Positions 4,690-12,825 of a stretch of 12,881 nucleotides of DNA are shown here, piece after piece. The translations under genes and the position numbers were made by a program. The notes beneath the pieces were generated by a model. The model saw nothing but the letters and a program-made list of their open reading frames with translations. It searched no databases and was not told the origin of the DNA. The DNA is taken from assembly GCA_045651205.1 (NCBI GenBank), contig JAZRSA010000035.1, positions 1-12,881 of the forward strand, read 5' to 3'. Source of the stretch: UMGS1649 sp045651205 (lineage in GTDB: Bacteria; Bacillota; Clostridia; TANB77; CAG-465). Numbering within the stretch: position 1 is the stretch's first letter; the number at the start of each line of letters is the position of its first letter.

Positions 4690-7038
4690 ATGTTGTTTAA
4701 AAGAGATTTGGTAGTTAATGAAACTGTAAATATACAGACGAATAGTCCTAAAAAAGAGGTTTTTGGAGTTTTTAAGAAATTAATTAATTCTAAGACTTTA
4801 CCATATATAATTATGCTGTTCTTAACAGCAACAGTAGAATTTATTGGTCTTAAACCTTTTGCTTTTGTAATGTTAGGTGTAGCAACAATATTTAATATAC
4901 CTTTAATGGTACCTTTAATAATAACATTAATTTCGTTTGCGATATTTAAGTCGGATTTAAGTTTATATGTAAATTATATAACTACGTATGTAATTTATAC
5001 AGTATTGGCTTCTATTGTGGAGATAGAAGGGTTTAGTAAAAAATATATAACACTAATGAAATTAGGAGTTGCATGCTTAGCATCAAACCTAATTACATGC
5101 TTAATATTTAAAAAGTTATTAGTAGATAGTATAGCACATTTTCTATTAGTTATTGCGTTATATCCAGTATTTACTGCTGGTATGACAATGCTTCTAAATA
5201 TTAATAAAAAGATAATATTTTCTAAAGAGGAAGTAGTAAGTTTGGGTGTTTTAATAACATTTGCTTTAATGCCGTTTAGTGGAATTAGCATATTCGGATT
5301 TAATGTAGTAAATGTAATATTAATTGCCATGATAGTAACTTTAGGATGGAAAAATGATTGGACAATGGGCGTTGCATCAGGTGTAATTATTGGATTAGTA
5401 TATGCAATACTTAATCCTAATGTTAATTCATTAATAATTACATCGTTTACATTCTCGGGTTTACTTGCAGGAATACTTAGTAGAGCAAACAAATGGGTAG
5501 TTGTAACGCTATTTGTTATTGGAAATATGATTTTATCTGGAGTTTATGAAAAAGATATAAACATATTTGTACGTTTAGCAGAAGTATTAGTTGCATCAGG
5601 AATAATAGTTGCGCTTCCAAGAAAAGTAATTGTTAGACTAGAAGATATGTTTGGAAGCTTTAAAGGTTTAAATGGTGGATATGAGAATCTACTTGGTGCA
5701 GGAAGTGATGCTAAAGATAGATTAAATGCAATATCTGAAGTTTTTGATAATCTTTCTCATATGACTACAACTGTAACTGATGAAACAGTAGCAGAGACTA
5801 AAGAGGTAATTAAGAAATATATCTTAGATTACAAGAAGAATGAATGCATAAGATGTCCAAATAAATTTAATTGTGTAAATGAAGAGCTTGAAGCAGTTTC
5901 AGAACATTTAGCTAACAGTTTGGAAAATGATGGCTATATAACAAGTGAAATGCTTCCGGTAGATTGCGAAAAGCAAGAAATATTAATGAAAAATATAACA
6001 GATGTGTATAACAATATTAAGTTAATGCGTTTTGTTAAACAAAAAGAAAATGAAGCAAATGAGAAACTTGCAGAAGAATATAAGGCAATATCTAGCTTTA
6101 TTAAAAATATAGCAAGAGATAATGAAACACCTGTAAAACATGATACACATGAACAAAAAAGAATAAGAGAAGAATTAAAATATCTTGGTTATGTTGTTTA
6201 TGAGGATACATTTACTAAAGGTGAAAACATAGATACAATGTATGAGTTCATAACAGATATCATAATAGATATAAATAAAGCTAAGAAGGAAATACAAAAA
6301 GTTGTAAGTGATGCTGTTGGAACTAAGATGTCTATAAAACTAGTATTAAATAGTAGTAAGACAGAACGTTCTAGAATAAAATTGCTTCCAACAAGTAGAT
6401 ATGTAGTTAAAGCTACAGTAAAACAAGTAAGAAAAGCAGATAGTTCAGTTAGTGGAGATTCATACATAGTAACAGAACTTAAAGATAATAACAAAGTTAT
6501 TGCAATAAGTGATGGAATGGGATCTGGTGAAAAGTCTAAAGAAGTTAGTACATCTGTTATCAATATGATAGAAAAGATGGGACAAAGTGGATTTAGTAAC
6601 GAGGAAACTTTAAATATAATAAATAGACTTGTTAAGCTTAAAGAAAATGGAGAAGTATCTTCAACACTAGATATGTGTGTTCTAAATGAAAAGAAAAATA
6701 TGTTGGAGTTTATTAAGCTTGGTGCTTCTAGTTCTTTTGTAATCAAAGGTACAGAAGTAGAAGAAATTAAACAAGATACTTTACCAATGGGATTATTAGA
6801 TGTAGCTAAACATACAACCATAGAAAAAGAAGTAACAAAAGGTATGTATGTAGTGCTTATGTCTGATGGTGCTGAAGGTGATGTTAATAAGGCTGAAATA
6901 CAAGAAATTGTAGAAAAGTTAAGCATATTAGAATATACAGAAAAAGATCTTATGAATGCAATAATGAATAAAATTGTTGGTCGTCAAAATAAAATAACAT
7001 TAGATGATATAACAGTTATAGTTTGCAGAATAATATAA
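4690..7038 (+). CDS. spoIIE: stage II sporulation protein E, PP2C-type phosphatase
   Basis: A 782-residue membrane phosphatase that sits at the asymmetric septum and dephosphorylates the anti-anti-sigma factor SpoIIAA, freeing sigma-F in the forespore. About residues 35-310 are hydrophobic with several membrane segments, followed by a cytosolic regulatory region containing Cys386, Cys389 and Cys395 (CIRCPNKFNC). The C-terminal PPM phosphatase domain has VSGDSY, AISDGMGSGEKSKEVS (metal-binding D608), STLDMCVLNEKK, LPMGLL, MSDGAEGD (D726) and the final LDDITVIV (D772-D773), all in the expected order. The length is slightly below the roughly 800-830 residues of Bacillus SpoIIE. The start is supported by AGAGGTG 6 bases before the ATG. 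Codon use matches the rest of the window. The gene ends only 50 bases before the most likely start of the transporter gene. Confidence 0.96.
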   Translation: MLFKRDLVVNETVNIQTNSPKKEVFGVFKKLINSKTLPYIIMLFLTATVEFIGLKPFAFVMLGVATIFNIPLMVPLIITLISFAIFKSDLSLYVNYITTYVIYTVLASIVEIEGFSKKYITLMKLGVACLASNLITCLIFKKLLVDSIAHFLLVIALYPVFTAGMTMLLNINKKIIFSKEEVVSLGVLITFALMPFSGISIFGFNVVNVILIAMIVTLGWKNDWTMGVASGVIIGLVYAILNPNVNSLIITSFTFSGLLAGILSRANKWVVVTLFVIGNMILSGVYEKDINIFVRLAEVLVASGIIVALPRKVIVRLEDMFGSFKGLNGGYENLLGAGSDAKDRLNAISEVFDNLSHMTTTVTDETVAETKEVIKKYILDYKKNECIRCPNKFNCVNEELEAVSEHLANSLENDGYITSEMLPVDCEKQEILMKNITDVYNNIKLMRFVKQKENEANEKLAEEYKAISSFIKNIARDNETPVKHDTHEQKRIREELKYLGYVVYEDTFTKGENIDTMYEFITDIIIDINKAKKEIQKVVSDAVGTKMSIKLVLNSSKTERSRIKLLPTSRYVVKATVKQVRKADSSVSGDSYIVTELKDNNKVIAISDGMGSGEKSKEVSTSVINMIEKMGQSGFSNEETLNIINRLVKLKENGEVSSTLDMCVLNEKKNMLEFIKLGASSSFVIKGTEVEEIKQDTLPMGLLDVAKHTTIEKEVTKGMYVVLMSDGAEGDVNKAEIQEIVEKLSILEYTEKDLMNAIMNKIVGRQNKITLDDITVIVCRII

Positions 7039-7062
7039 CGCAAAGTAAAATATGTAATATAT

Positions 7063-7092
7063 CCATATCAAAGAAAATATACTTTGGTATGG
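7063..7092 (+). terminator. hairpin after spoIIE that contains the AGCS start codon
   Basis: CCATATCAAAG (7063-7073), 8-base loop, CTTTGGTATGG (7082-7092): 11 pairs, one G-U. It lies 24 bases after the spoIIE stop and is followed by ATAATTTTTATATA, so it could be a weak spoIIE terminator. The ATG at 7089-7091 is in the right arm, so it could instead limit translation of the transporter. The T-tract is imperfect. Confidence 0.5.
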
Positions 7093-8420
7093 ATAATTTT
7101 TATATAATATTAGAAAAAATTAATACGGTTATATGGGGTACACCGTTTATTATATTGTTAGTAATAACTAGTATAGTATTAACTTTGAAATTGAGATTTA
7201 ATCCGTTTTATGTATTAAAATGTGTGTTTAGTAGAAGTGGAAGTAAAAAGGGTGAGAATAGGCGTATAACTAATTTTAATGCCTTAACAAGTGTACTAGC
7301 TGGTACACTTGGAACTGGTAATATAACAGGTATAGCGGTGGCGATACTTACAGGAGGAGTAGGTAGCCTTTTTTGGATGTTTGTATCTGGAATGATTTCA
7401 ATAGTTATTTCTTATGCGGAAAACTATATAGTAATGATGTACAGAAAAAGGGATAGAAAGACAGGCTATTTTGGTGGTACGATGTACGTCCTAGATGAAG
7501 TGTTAGGAAAGAGAAAGCTTGCTGTTCTTTTTGCTGTAATAGTAATTATATCTACATTAGCATCAGGAACTATGACACAAGCTAACTCGTTATCTGAATT
7601 AATAAATAACAGCACAGGAATATCTAAAAGAATAGTGGGGATAATTCTTGTTGTAATTACAGCATATGTGGTATGTGGTGGAAAACATAGAATCGCAAAG
7701 TTAAGTAGCATAGTTATTCCAGTTTGTTCATTAACATATATCATATTGTGTGTTGGGATTCTTATAAAAAATTATACTAATATATTACCAGGTATTAAGG
7801 AAATAATATCTGTAGCATTTGGTGCTAAACAAATGCTAGGTGGAGTAGTAGGGTTAGAGATAAATAAAATAATTGGTAAAGGATTTTCTATAGGAGTGTT
7901 CTCTAACGAGGCAGGTATGGGGACAGCACCTATGTTTACAGCTGCAGTAGAGGATAAAGACATACATAAAGCTGCTAGTGTAGCATCTATGTCTGTTGTT
8001 ATAGATACATTGTTTTTATGCATGCTTACAGGAATAACTATAATTAGTACTGGCAAATACAATATATTAAATCCTGGTGAAATGTTAAATGGTGTGTTTG
8101 GAGAAGTGCTTTTTGGAAAAGTATTATTAAATATATGTATGGTGTTTTTTGTGCTAGCTACAATACCATGTCTAGAATATTATGCTGAACAGGCTATATG
8201 GTATTTAACAAAAAGAAGGATAGCTATATATGGATTTAGAGTACTATATATAGTTGGAATATATTTAGGCAGTGTTGCATATTCTAGTATGGTATGGGAT
8301 ATATCTGGAATATTTAGTGCGCTCATGACATTACCTAATCTTTATATGATATACGCATGTATGAACGATGTAGTATATGATAGAAACGAAATAAAAAGAA
8401 GAAAATATAAATATTTTTAA
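7089..8420 (+). CDS. alanine/glycine:cation symporter (AGCS family)
   Basis: A 443-residue multi-span membrane protein that imports alanine or glycine with sodium or protons. It has the typical N-terminus with KINTVIWGTPFIILL, then LAGTLGTGNITGIAVAI, AENYIVMMYR, GGTMYVLDEVLGKR, SGTMTQANSLSE, SIGVFSNEAGMGTAPMFTAAV (the family signature) and about ten hydrophobic segments. The start is set at the ATG at 7089 because its product begins like other family members; the longer frame from the TTG at 7023 overlaps spoIIE and has no ribosome binding site. The chosen ATG also lacks a clear Shine-Dalgarno site and lies in a hairpin arm, so expression may be low or controlled. Alanine is a spore germinant in some species, but nothing here shows such a role. 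No GC-rich terminator follows; the tRNA promoter begins 18 bases after the stop. Confidence 0.93.
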   Translation: MDNFYIILEKINTVIWGTPFIILLVITSIVLTLKLRFNPFYVLKCVFSRSGSKKGENRRITNFNALTSVLAGTLGTGNITGIAVAILTGGVGSLFWMFVSGMISIVISYAENYIVMMYRKRDRKTGYFGGTMYVLDEVLGKRKLAVLFAVIVIISTLASGTMTQANSLSELINNSTGISKRIVGIILVVITAYVVCGGKHRIAKLSSIVIPVCSLTYIILCVGILIKNYTNILPGIKEIISVAFGAKQMLGGVVGLEINKIIGKGFSIGVFSNEAGMGTAPMFTAAVEDKDIHKAASVASMSVVIDTLFLCMLTGITIISTGKYNILNPGEMLNGVFGEVLFGKVLLNICMVFFVLATIPCLEYYAEQAIWYLTKRRIAIYGFRVLYIVGIYLGSVAYSSMVWDISGIFSALMTLPNLYMIYACMNDVVYDRNEIKRRKYKYF

Positions 8421-8437
8421 ATTTTTATAAAAAAGTG

Positions 8438-8466
8438 TTGACATTTATATCTAAAATAGCTATAAT
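8438..8466 (+). promoter_or_regulatory. consensus promoter of tRNA-Gly
   Basis: Perfect TTGACA (8438-8443), 17 bases, perfect TATAAT (8461-8466), 16 bases before the mature tRNA. Confidence 0.92.
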
Positions 8467-8482
8467 ATAAATCGTAGCGGAT

Positions 8483-8556
<74 letters not shown>

Positions 8557-8566
8557 CTTTTTTTAT

Positions 8567-8592
8567 GCCTATGAGAAATCATAGGCTTTTTT
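8567..8592 (+). terminator. intrinsic terminator of tRNA-Gly
   Basis: GCCTATGA (8567-8574), GAAA tetraloop, TCATAGGC (8579-8586), then TTTTTT. Confidence 0.93.
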
Positions 8593-8629
8593 GTATATTA
8601 AATATAATTAAGATATTATATAACTTTTA

Positions 8630-8658
8630 TTGAAAAGTATATGTAAACAATGTATAAT
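8630..8658 (+). promoter_or_regulatory. promoter of the TVP38-type gene
   Basis: TTGAAA (8630-8635), 17 bases, perfect TATAAT (8653-8658), 23 bases before the chosen GTG start. Confidence 0.72.
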
Positions 8659-8681
8659 TTGGCATATAAAAGGTGAGAATA

Positions 8682-9479
8682 GTGAAAGAAGTAATAAAAG
8701 TAAATAGAAGTAAAAAATCTAAGATAATTAAATTTATTGCATTAGTTATATTTTGTATTATTGCATTGATGATATTTATAGCAATGTTTCCAGTAATAAC
8801 AAGTTTTGGTTCAGAAGAAGCAAGAATGGAATTTAAGGAAAGTCTTAGTGGAAATAAATTAAAGGGAGCTATGTTTATAGCAGGGTTACAAACATCACAA
8901 GTAATAATACCAATGTTACCTGGCGAACCGATGGAAGTATTAGCAGGAATATGTTTTGGCCCAGTAGGTGGTTTAATATTTATGCTTATATTATTCTGGT
9001 TTGCTACAGCAATAATTTTCTATTTAGTAAGAAAAATAGGGGTTAATTTTGTATACACATTTTGTAATGATGATTTAATAGAAAAGATACAAAACAGCAA
9101 GGTATTTAAGAATCCAAAGGTTGTTGAAAGAGTATTATATATATTATACTTAACACCATTAATGCCTAAAGATTTCTTTACATATATGGCAGGTTTGTTA
9201 CCACTTGAAAAACCTATGCGTTTTATAACATTATGTACTTTAGCAAGAATACCATCTATAGTATCTTCAACAATAGCGGGTGCAGGAATTATTGAAGGAA
9301 CTGTATGGGTGGCTATTTGGTCATATGTAATAGTGTATTCTATAGTTTCTATAGGAATAGTAATATATATGAAAATAAGCAAGGATAAAGAGGCTAAAGA
9401 GGCTTTAGAGTTAATGGCAGAAAAGTATGTAAAAAAAGAAAACAAATCATTAAGCAAAGATAATGAAGAGAAAAAATAG
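8682..9479 (+). CDS. TVP38/TMEM64 (VTT/DedA-type) membrane protein
   Basis: A 265-residue integral membrane protein. After a basic N-terminus and a hydrophobic segment (about 18-40) it shows the VTT/SNARE-associated domain: VIIPMLPGEPMEVLAGICFGPVGG with the conserved Pro and Gly residues, then ATAIIFYLVRKIG, LTPLMPKDFFTYMAGLLPL, RIPSIVSSTIAGAGI and a last membrane segment with SYVIVYSIVSIGIVIYM. The C-terminus is charged (KKENKSLSKDNEEKK). DedA/TVP38 proteins are linked to lipid transport across the membrane and to membrane-potential maintenance; the substrate here is unknown. The GTG at 8682 is chosen because AAGGTGAG lies 6-8 bases before it, while the upstream GTG at 8673 is part of that site. 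The gene has its own promoter and shares a terminator with the convergent DHH gene. Confidence 0.87.
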   Translation: MKEVIKVNRSKKSKIIKFIALVIFCIIALMIFIAMFPVITSFGSEEARMEFKESLSGNKLKGAMFIAGLQTSQVIIPMLPGEPMEVLAGICFGPVGGLIFMLILFWFATAIIFYLVRKIGVNFVYTFCNDDLIEKIQNSKVFKNPKVVERVLYILYLTPLMPKDFFTYMAGLLPLEKPMRFITLCTLARIPSIVSSTIAGAGIIEGTVWVAIWSYVIVYSIVSIGIVIYMKISKDKEAKEALELMAEKYVKKENKSLSKDNEEKK

Positions 9480-9483
9480 AAGA

Positions 9484-9518
9484 AAAATACCGTTAACTAA
9501 ATTAGTTAACGGTATTTT
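9484..9518. terminator. bidirectional terminator, 16-bp stem
   Basis: A perfect inverted repeat: 9484-9499 pairs with 9503-9518 around loop AAT, with core ATACCGTTAACTA and A/T-runs at both ends. It lies between two convergent genes and can serve both. Confidence 0.9.
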
Positions 9519-9524
9519 CAAATT

Positions 9525-10478
9525 TTAAGATTGAGATTTTACATGTTTTTTTACTTTTTCTACGATGATTTCAATACCTTCGTGGATTTCAAATCCAGCA
9601 GCTTTTTTATGACCGCCACCGCCTAAGGAACGAGCAAGTTCGTCTACATCTATATCGCAGTTGCTTCGAAGTAGACCTGAAACACTACCATCAAGTTCTA
9701 TTACAAATAATCCGAACATGTCTATATCACGGATTTCGTAAATATATGATGCGCATTTTTTGAATAGCACTCCATAGGGAACATGAGTAAATATTTCATC
9801 TTTTCTGTCTACGATGATGTAGTGAAATTCATCATATACAAGATTTGCAAACATATGTGAAAGGATTGTTGCTTCTCTTAATGAGATGTTTTTGCATGTG
9901 TTTTTCACTACAAACGAATTATCCACATCATATTCTAGCAGTGTACTTGCTATTTTCATAGTGCTTGGTGTTGTACGCTTATAAAAGGAGCTAGTATCTG
10001 AAACTATTCCTGCATAAAGAAGTGTTGCGATGTTTTTATCTAATATGCCTGGAAATTCTTTTGCAAGATTTGCAATAATCTCTGCGGTAGAGCTTATTTT
10101 TTCATCTACAAAAGTGTAGGTAGCTTCGTTTTGGTTGGCCTCGTGATGATCGATGGTTATTGTTGTTTGAGCTGAGTCAAAAAGTTTTTGAAAACTTCCT
10201 AAGCGTTCTTTTCTATCTGCATCAAGCATTATAAAGTTAAATGGCTTGTCTGATAGATAGCTTGTAATTACTGGCGTAGTATTAAGCCAGTCGGTTTTGT
10301 CTAGATCCTTAGCTTCAAGAAGCACATAAGAAACATATCCCAGTTTTCTAAGGATATATGAAAGTGCAAGGCAAGAAGTAATAGAATCATAGTCTGCATT
10401 TTTGTGTCCTGCTATGAGCACAACAGTGCTCTTTTCTAGAAGTTCTAATTTTTGTTTTAAGATTTTGTAATCAATCAT
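9525..10478 (-). CDS. nrnA: DHH/DHHA1 phosphoesterase, NrnA-like (nanoRNase/pAp phosphatase)
   Basis: A 317-residue cytosolic DHH-family protein. Family members degrade 2-5 nucleotide RNAs and dephosphorylate 3'-phosphoadenosine 5'-phosphate. Motifs in order: GHKNADYDSI with H25, D29 and D31; MLDADRKER with D86/D88; the DHH triad D110-H111-H112; GIVSDTSSFYK (about 157-167) with the metal-binding aspartate; and the C-terminal DHHA1 signature SLGGGGHKKAAGF. The first motif reads NADYDS where NPDGDA is usual, but both acidic residues remain. A membrane or PAS/GGDEF part, as in GdpP, is absent. GAGGTG precedes the ATG on the minus strand. It is a single gene with its own promoter and a shared terminator. 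G+C and codon choice look higher than in the neighbouring plus-strand genes, partly because of the glycine-rich motif. Activity on cyclic di-AMP-derived pApA is an alternative role. Confidence 0.9.
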   Translation of the reverse strand: MIDYKILKQKLELLEKSTVVLIAGHKNADYDSITSCLALSYILRKLGYVSYVLLEAKDLDKTDWLNTTPVITSYLSDKPFNFIMLDADRKERLGSFQKLFDSAQTTITIDHHEANQNEATYTFVDEKISSTAEIIANLAKEFPGILDKNIATLLYAGIVSDTSSFYKRTTPSTMKIASTLLEYDVDNSFVVKNTCKNISLREATILSHMFANLVYDEFHYIIVDRKDEIFTHVPYGVLFKKCASYIYEIRDIDMFGLFVIELDGSVSGLLRSNCDIDVDELARSLGGGGHKKAAGFEIHEGIEIIVEKVKKHVKSQS

Positions 10479-10510
10479 ATTACACCTCTATAATATTTAT
10501 TTTGACATAT

Positions 10511-10539
10511 ATTCTATCATAAAAGCGCTTAAATTACAA
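10511..10539 (-). promoter_or_regulatory. promoter of the NrnA-like gene
   Basis: On the minus strand TTGTAA (plus 10534-10539), 17 bases, TAGAAT (plus 10511-10516), 33 bases before the start codon. The 8-base palindrome AAGCGCTT lies in the spacer (10523-10530). Confidence 0.62.
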
Positions 10540-10565
10540 CCGAGTGTAATTGAGTGTAGTGCTAG

Positions 10566-10594
10566 TTGAAATTAAAAAAACTTTAATATATAAT
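10566..10594 (+). promoter_or_regulatory. promoter of the OGG operon
   Basis: TTGAAA (10566-10571), 17 bases, perfect TATAAT (10589-10594). It lies 22 bases before the chosen ATG and within the longer open frame, which therefore cannot be the translated one if this promoter is used. Confidence 0.75.
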
Positions 10595-10615
10595 GTGGAT
10601 GTAAAGGGTGAAAGA

Positions 10616-11464
10616 ATGAAACCGGATTTAGAATTAAACATAGAATGTTTTAATCTAAAATGTACATTAGAATGTGGACAATGTTTTAGATGGGAAAAAA
10701 TAGATGAGAACGAATATATAGGCGTAATACAAGATAGAGTTATTAGAATAAGACATGAAGGAAACAATGTGCGTATATGGTCTTCTTTAAAAAACAATTT
10801 AGAGGAAGTAGTAAAAGAGTATTTTGATTTTAATACAGACTATAAAAAGTTAGAAGAAAATATTTCAAAAATAGACAAAAATGTTGAAGAATCATTAAAG
10901 CATACATCAGGGATACATATATTAAATCAACCGTTATTTGAAACAATAATATCCTATATAATATCTGCTAATAATAATATAAAAAGAATAAGTCGTTCGG
11001 TAAAAGATATCAGCAAAAAGTTTGGTAAAAAAGTAGTGTTTGAAGGAAATGAATATTATTTGTTTCCAACTATAGAAGAATTAGCAAATGCAACTATAGA
11101 TGATCTTTTAGGATGTGGGACAGGCTTTAGAGCAAGATATATAATTCATACAGTTAAATACTTTTTAGAGAACAAAAGTTATTTGAATGAACTTAAAACT
11201 GTGGAAACTACAGAGGCTAAAAAGAGACTTACTTCATTAATGGGGATAGGTCCAAAAGTAGCAGACTGCATTTTGTTATTTTCGCTAAAAAGAGGCGAGG
11301 TATTTCCTGTGGATGTATGGGTTAAAAGAATAATGGAAAAACTATATTTTAATGGTGAAACAAATATTAAAGAAATTTCGGTTTTTGCAAAAGATAAATT
11401 CGGAAATTATGCTGGTATAGTACAACAGCATTTATTTCATAATGTAAGGGAAGGGAATATATAA
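10616..11464 (+). CDS. ogg: 8-oxoguanine DNA glycosylase/AP lyase, OGG1 type
   Basis: A 282-residue base-excision repair enzyme that removes 8-oxoguanine from DNA. The N-terminal OGG domain has CGQCFRW (20-26). The HhH-GPD domain includes FETIISYIISANNNIKRI, FPTIEELANA, GCGTGFRARYI and the hairpin LMGIGPKVADC. The catalytic lysine is K214 and the aspartate D233 (PVDVW), 19 residues apart as in human OGG1 (K249 and D268). The start is the ATG at 10616, preceded by AAAGGGTG; the longer frame from 10550 begins before the promoter. The stop TAA overlaps the next start as TAATG, so translation of the downstream gene is probably coupled. OGG1-type enzymes occur in a minority of bacteria, mostly Clostridia and archaea, where they replace or complement MutM. 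Confidence 0.92.
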   Translation: MKPDLELNIECFNLKCTLECGQCFRWEKIDENEYIGVIQDRVIRIRHEGNNVRIWSSLKNNLEEVVKEYFDFNTDYKKLEENISKIDKNVEESLKHTSGIHILNQPLFETIISYIISANNNIKRISRSVKDISKKFGKKVVFEGNEYYLFPTIEELANATIDDLLGCGTGFRARYIIHTVKYFLENKSYLNELKTVETTEAKKRLTSLMGIGPKVADCILLFSLKRGEVFPVDVWVKRIMEKLYFNGETNIKEISVFAKDKFGNYAGIVQQHLFHNVREGNI

Positions 11465-12186
11465 TGTTAAAATTAGATTTTGAACAGGCTAAAATAAAAG
11501 AACAAGAAAAAATAAAGAAAAAGATTGAAAAGAATAAGAAAAGAATGGTAATGATAGGTTTTTTATTAATTTTAACAGTATTGTTATTAATAATAGTTTT
11601 TTCTGCGATGAAACTTATCAATAAACCAAAGGTAATAATAGATAATGTTGAAACAAATCTAACTAATGTAAACGGAAGATTAGCAGAGTATATAAAAGCT
11701 TTAGGTAATACATATAACATTAGATATTTGGGCGAATTTGGAGCTGAGAATTGGAATAAAGATATTAAGAATGCTGTAATAGAGTATACATGTGAAGGAT
11801 CAAATACAGCTGTGTATTCTAAAGAATTAAATAGACACGTAATAACTAAAGGTGAAAGTGTTTATTCAATTATAGATATATATAGAGTTGTTGTAGAAGC
11901 TAAGAAACCAGTAGATTTTGGAGCAGCACCGTATAATTTAGTATCAGATTTTGGACAAAGGTATGTGAAGGATGTTGAAGTGAAAGAAAGCGGTGTAGAG
12001 TATATATATCAAGAATACACATATGAAGATGCTAAAATCAGATATTATTTTGTAGGTGATGATTTAAGACATATAAAAATAGTAACTGGTGAAGTTGAAA
12101 GAAAAATAAATGTAATTGTAGATAGAAAGACAGTAAAAAAAGAATTATTAAAATTACCTGAAGGATATAATCAAGTTAAAGCATAA
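11464..12186 (+). CDS. membrane-anchored protein of unknown function
   Basis: 240 residues. The first 27 are strongly charged and helical (KIKEQEKIKKKIEKNKKR), followed by one membrane segment (about 28-49). The roughly 190-residue rest, by the positive-inside rule, should lie outside the cell. That domain has no cysteine pair or recognised motif apart from alternating strands such as KNAVIEYTCEGSN, YSIIDIYRVVVEAK, YIYQEYTYEDAKIRYYFVGDDLRHIKIV and INVIVDRKTVKKELLKLPEGY. It overlaps the OGG stop by one base (TAATG), with GGAAGGGAA upstream as a weak ribosome binding site. A thioredoxin-like gene follows 12 bases after its stop, so the two exported proteins may act together. I do not recognise the family. 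Confidence 0.8.
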   Translation: MLKLDFEQAKIKEQEKIKKKIEKNKKRMVMIGFLLILTVLLLIIVFSAMKLINKPKVIIDNVETNLTNVNGRLAEYIKALGNTYNIRYLGEFGAENWNKDIKNAVIEYTCEGSNTAVYSKELNRHVITKGESVYSIIDIYRVVVEAKKPVDFGAAPYNLVSDFGQRYVKDVEVKESGVEYIYQEYTYEDAKIRYYFVGDDLRHIKIVTGEVERKINVIVDRKTVKKELLKLPEGYNQVKA

Positions 12187-12198
12187 AGAGGGGATAAG

Positions 12199-12825
12199 AT
12201 GAAAGTAGAAATATCAAAAGAAAGTCAAAAGAAAATAATAATAACATTTGTATTAGTGGCAATGCTAATAACAATAATGGTGTTACTTGCAAAGATATAT
12301 TATATAGAAGCTAATATGACTGATGCAGAAAAGATATTTTCAGAGTATGGTAATATACCGGTAGACAATGCATTTAAATTAGTTAATGCTAAAGAGGCAT
12401 ACGAACTATTAGATGATGAACAAGCAATAGTGATGTTTGGTTTTAAAGAATGCAAATGGTGTAAAAGTTATTTGCCAATTTTAAATGAGGTAGTAACAGA
12501 AAATGATATACCAGTTGTATATTATTGTAATATAAAACAAGATAGAGCAAATAACACAGAAGAATATAAAAAACTTGTAGAAAAGTTAGCAGATTATTTA
12601 CATGAAGACGATAAAAATAATAAACGTATTTATGTTCCGGATGTGTATTTTGTAAAGAGTGGAAAAATAATAGGCCATAATAATGATACATCTGTAATAG
12701 AAGGAATAGACACAGAAGAATATTATACAGATACAGCTAAAAAAGATTTAAAAGATAAATTAACAAAATTAGCAGTAGAAGTTTATCCTAAAGTGGAATC
12801 TTGTGATGATACAAAAGGTTGTTAA
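12199..12825 (+). CDS. membrane-anchored thioredoxin-like protein (CKWC active site)
   Basis: 208 residues with a basic N-terminus, one membrane segment (about 13-34) and an outward-facing thioredoxin-like domain. The domain has QAIVMFGFKECKWCKSYLPIL with the redox pair C85/C88, and RIYVPDVYFVKSGKIIGH with the probable cis-proline P147. The active site CKWC differs from CGPC or CPxC and resembles the group annotated as bacteriocin transport accessory or glutaredoxin-like thioredoxins. Odd features are a further cysteine, C110, and a pair C202/C208 at the very end (SCDDTKGC), which might form a second disulfide or bind metal. AGAGGGG lies 5 bases before the ATG. It is the last visible gene of the OGG operon. 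The remaining 56 bases to the window end hold no gene or clear terminator. Confidence 0.85.
   Translation: MKVEISKESQKKIIITFVLVAMLITIMVLLAKIYYIEANMTDAEKIFSEYGNIPVDNAFKLVNAKEAYELLDDEQAIVMFGFKECKWCKSYLPILNEVVTENDIPVVYYCNIKQDRANNTEEYKKLVEKLADYLHEDDKNNKRIYVPDVYFVKSGKIIGHNNDTSVIEGIDTEEYYTDTAKKDLKDKLTKLAVEVYPKVESCDDTKGC

Noticed and set aside
4995..5492. Minus-strand open frame of 165 residues
   Set aside because: Antisense to the membrane region of spoIIE, with no supporting start signals.
6198..6926. Minus-strand open frame of 242 residues
   Set aside because: It lies inside the phosphatase domain of spoIIE, opposite strand, with no ribosome binding site; its Ser/Leu-rich product is typical of a shadow frame.
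10550..10615. N-terminal extension of OGG from a GTG
   Set aside because: The TTGAAA-N17-TATAAT promoter lies inside it and AAAGGGTG precedes the later ATG.
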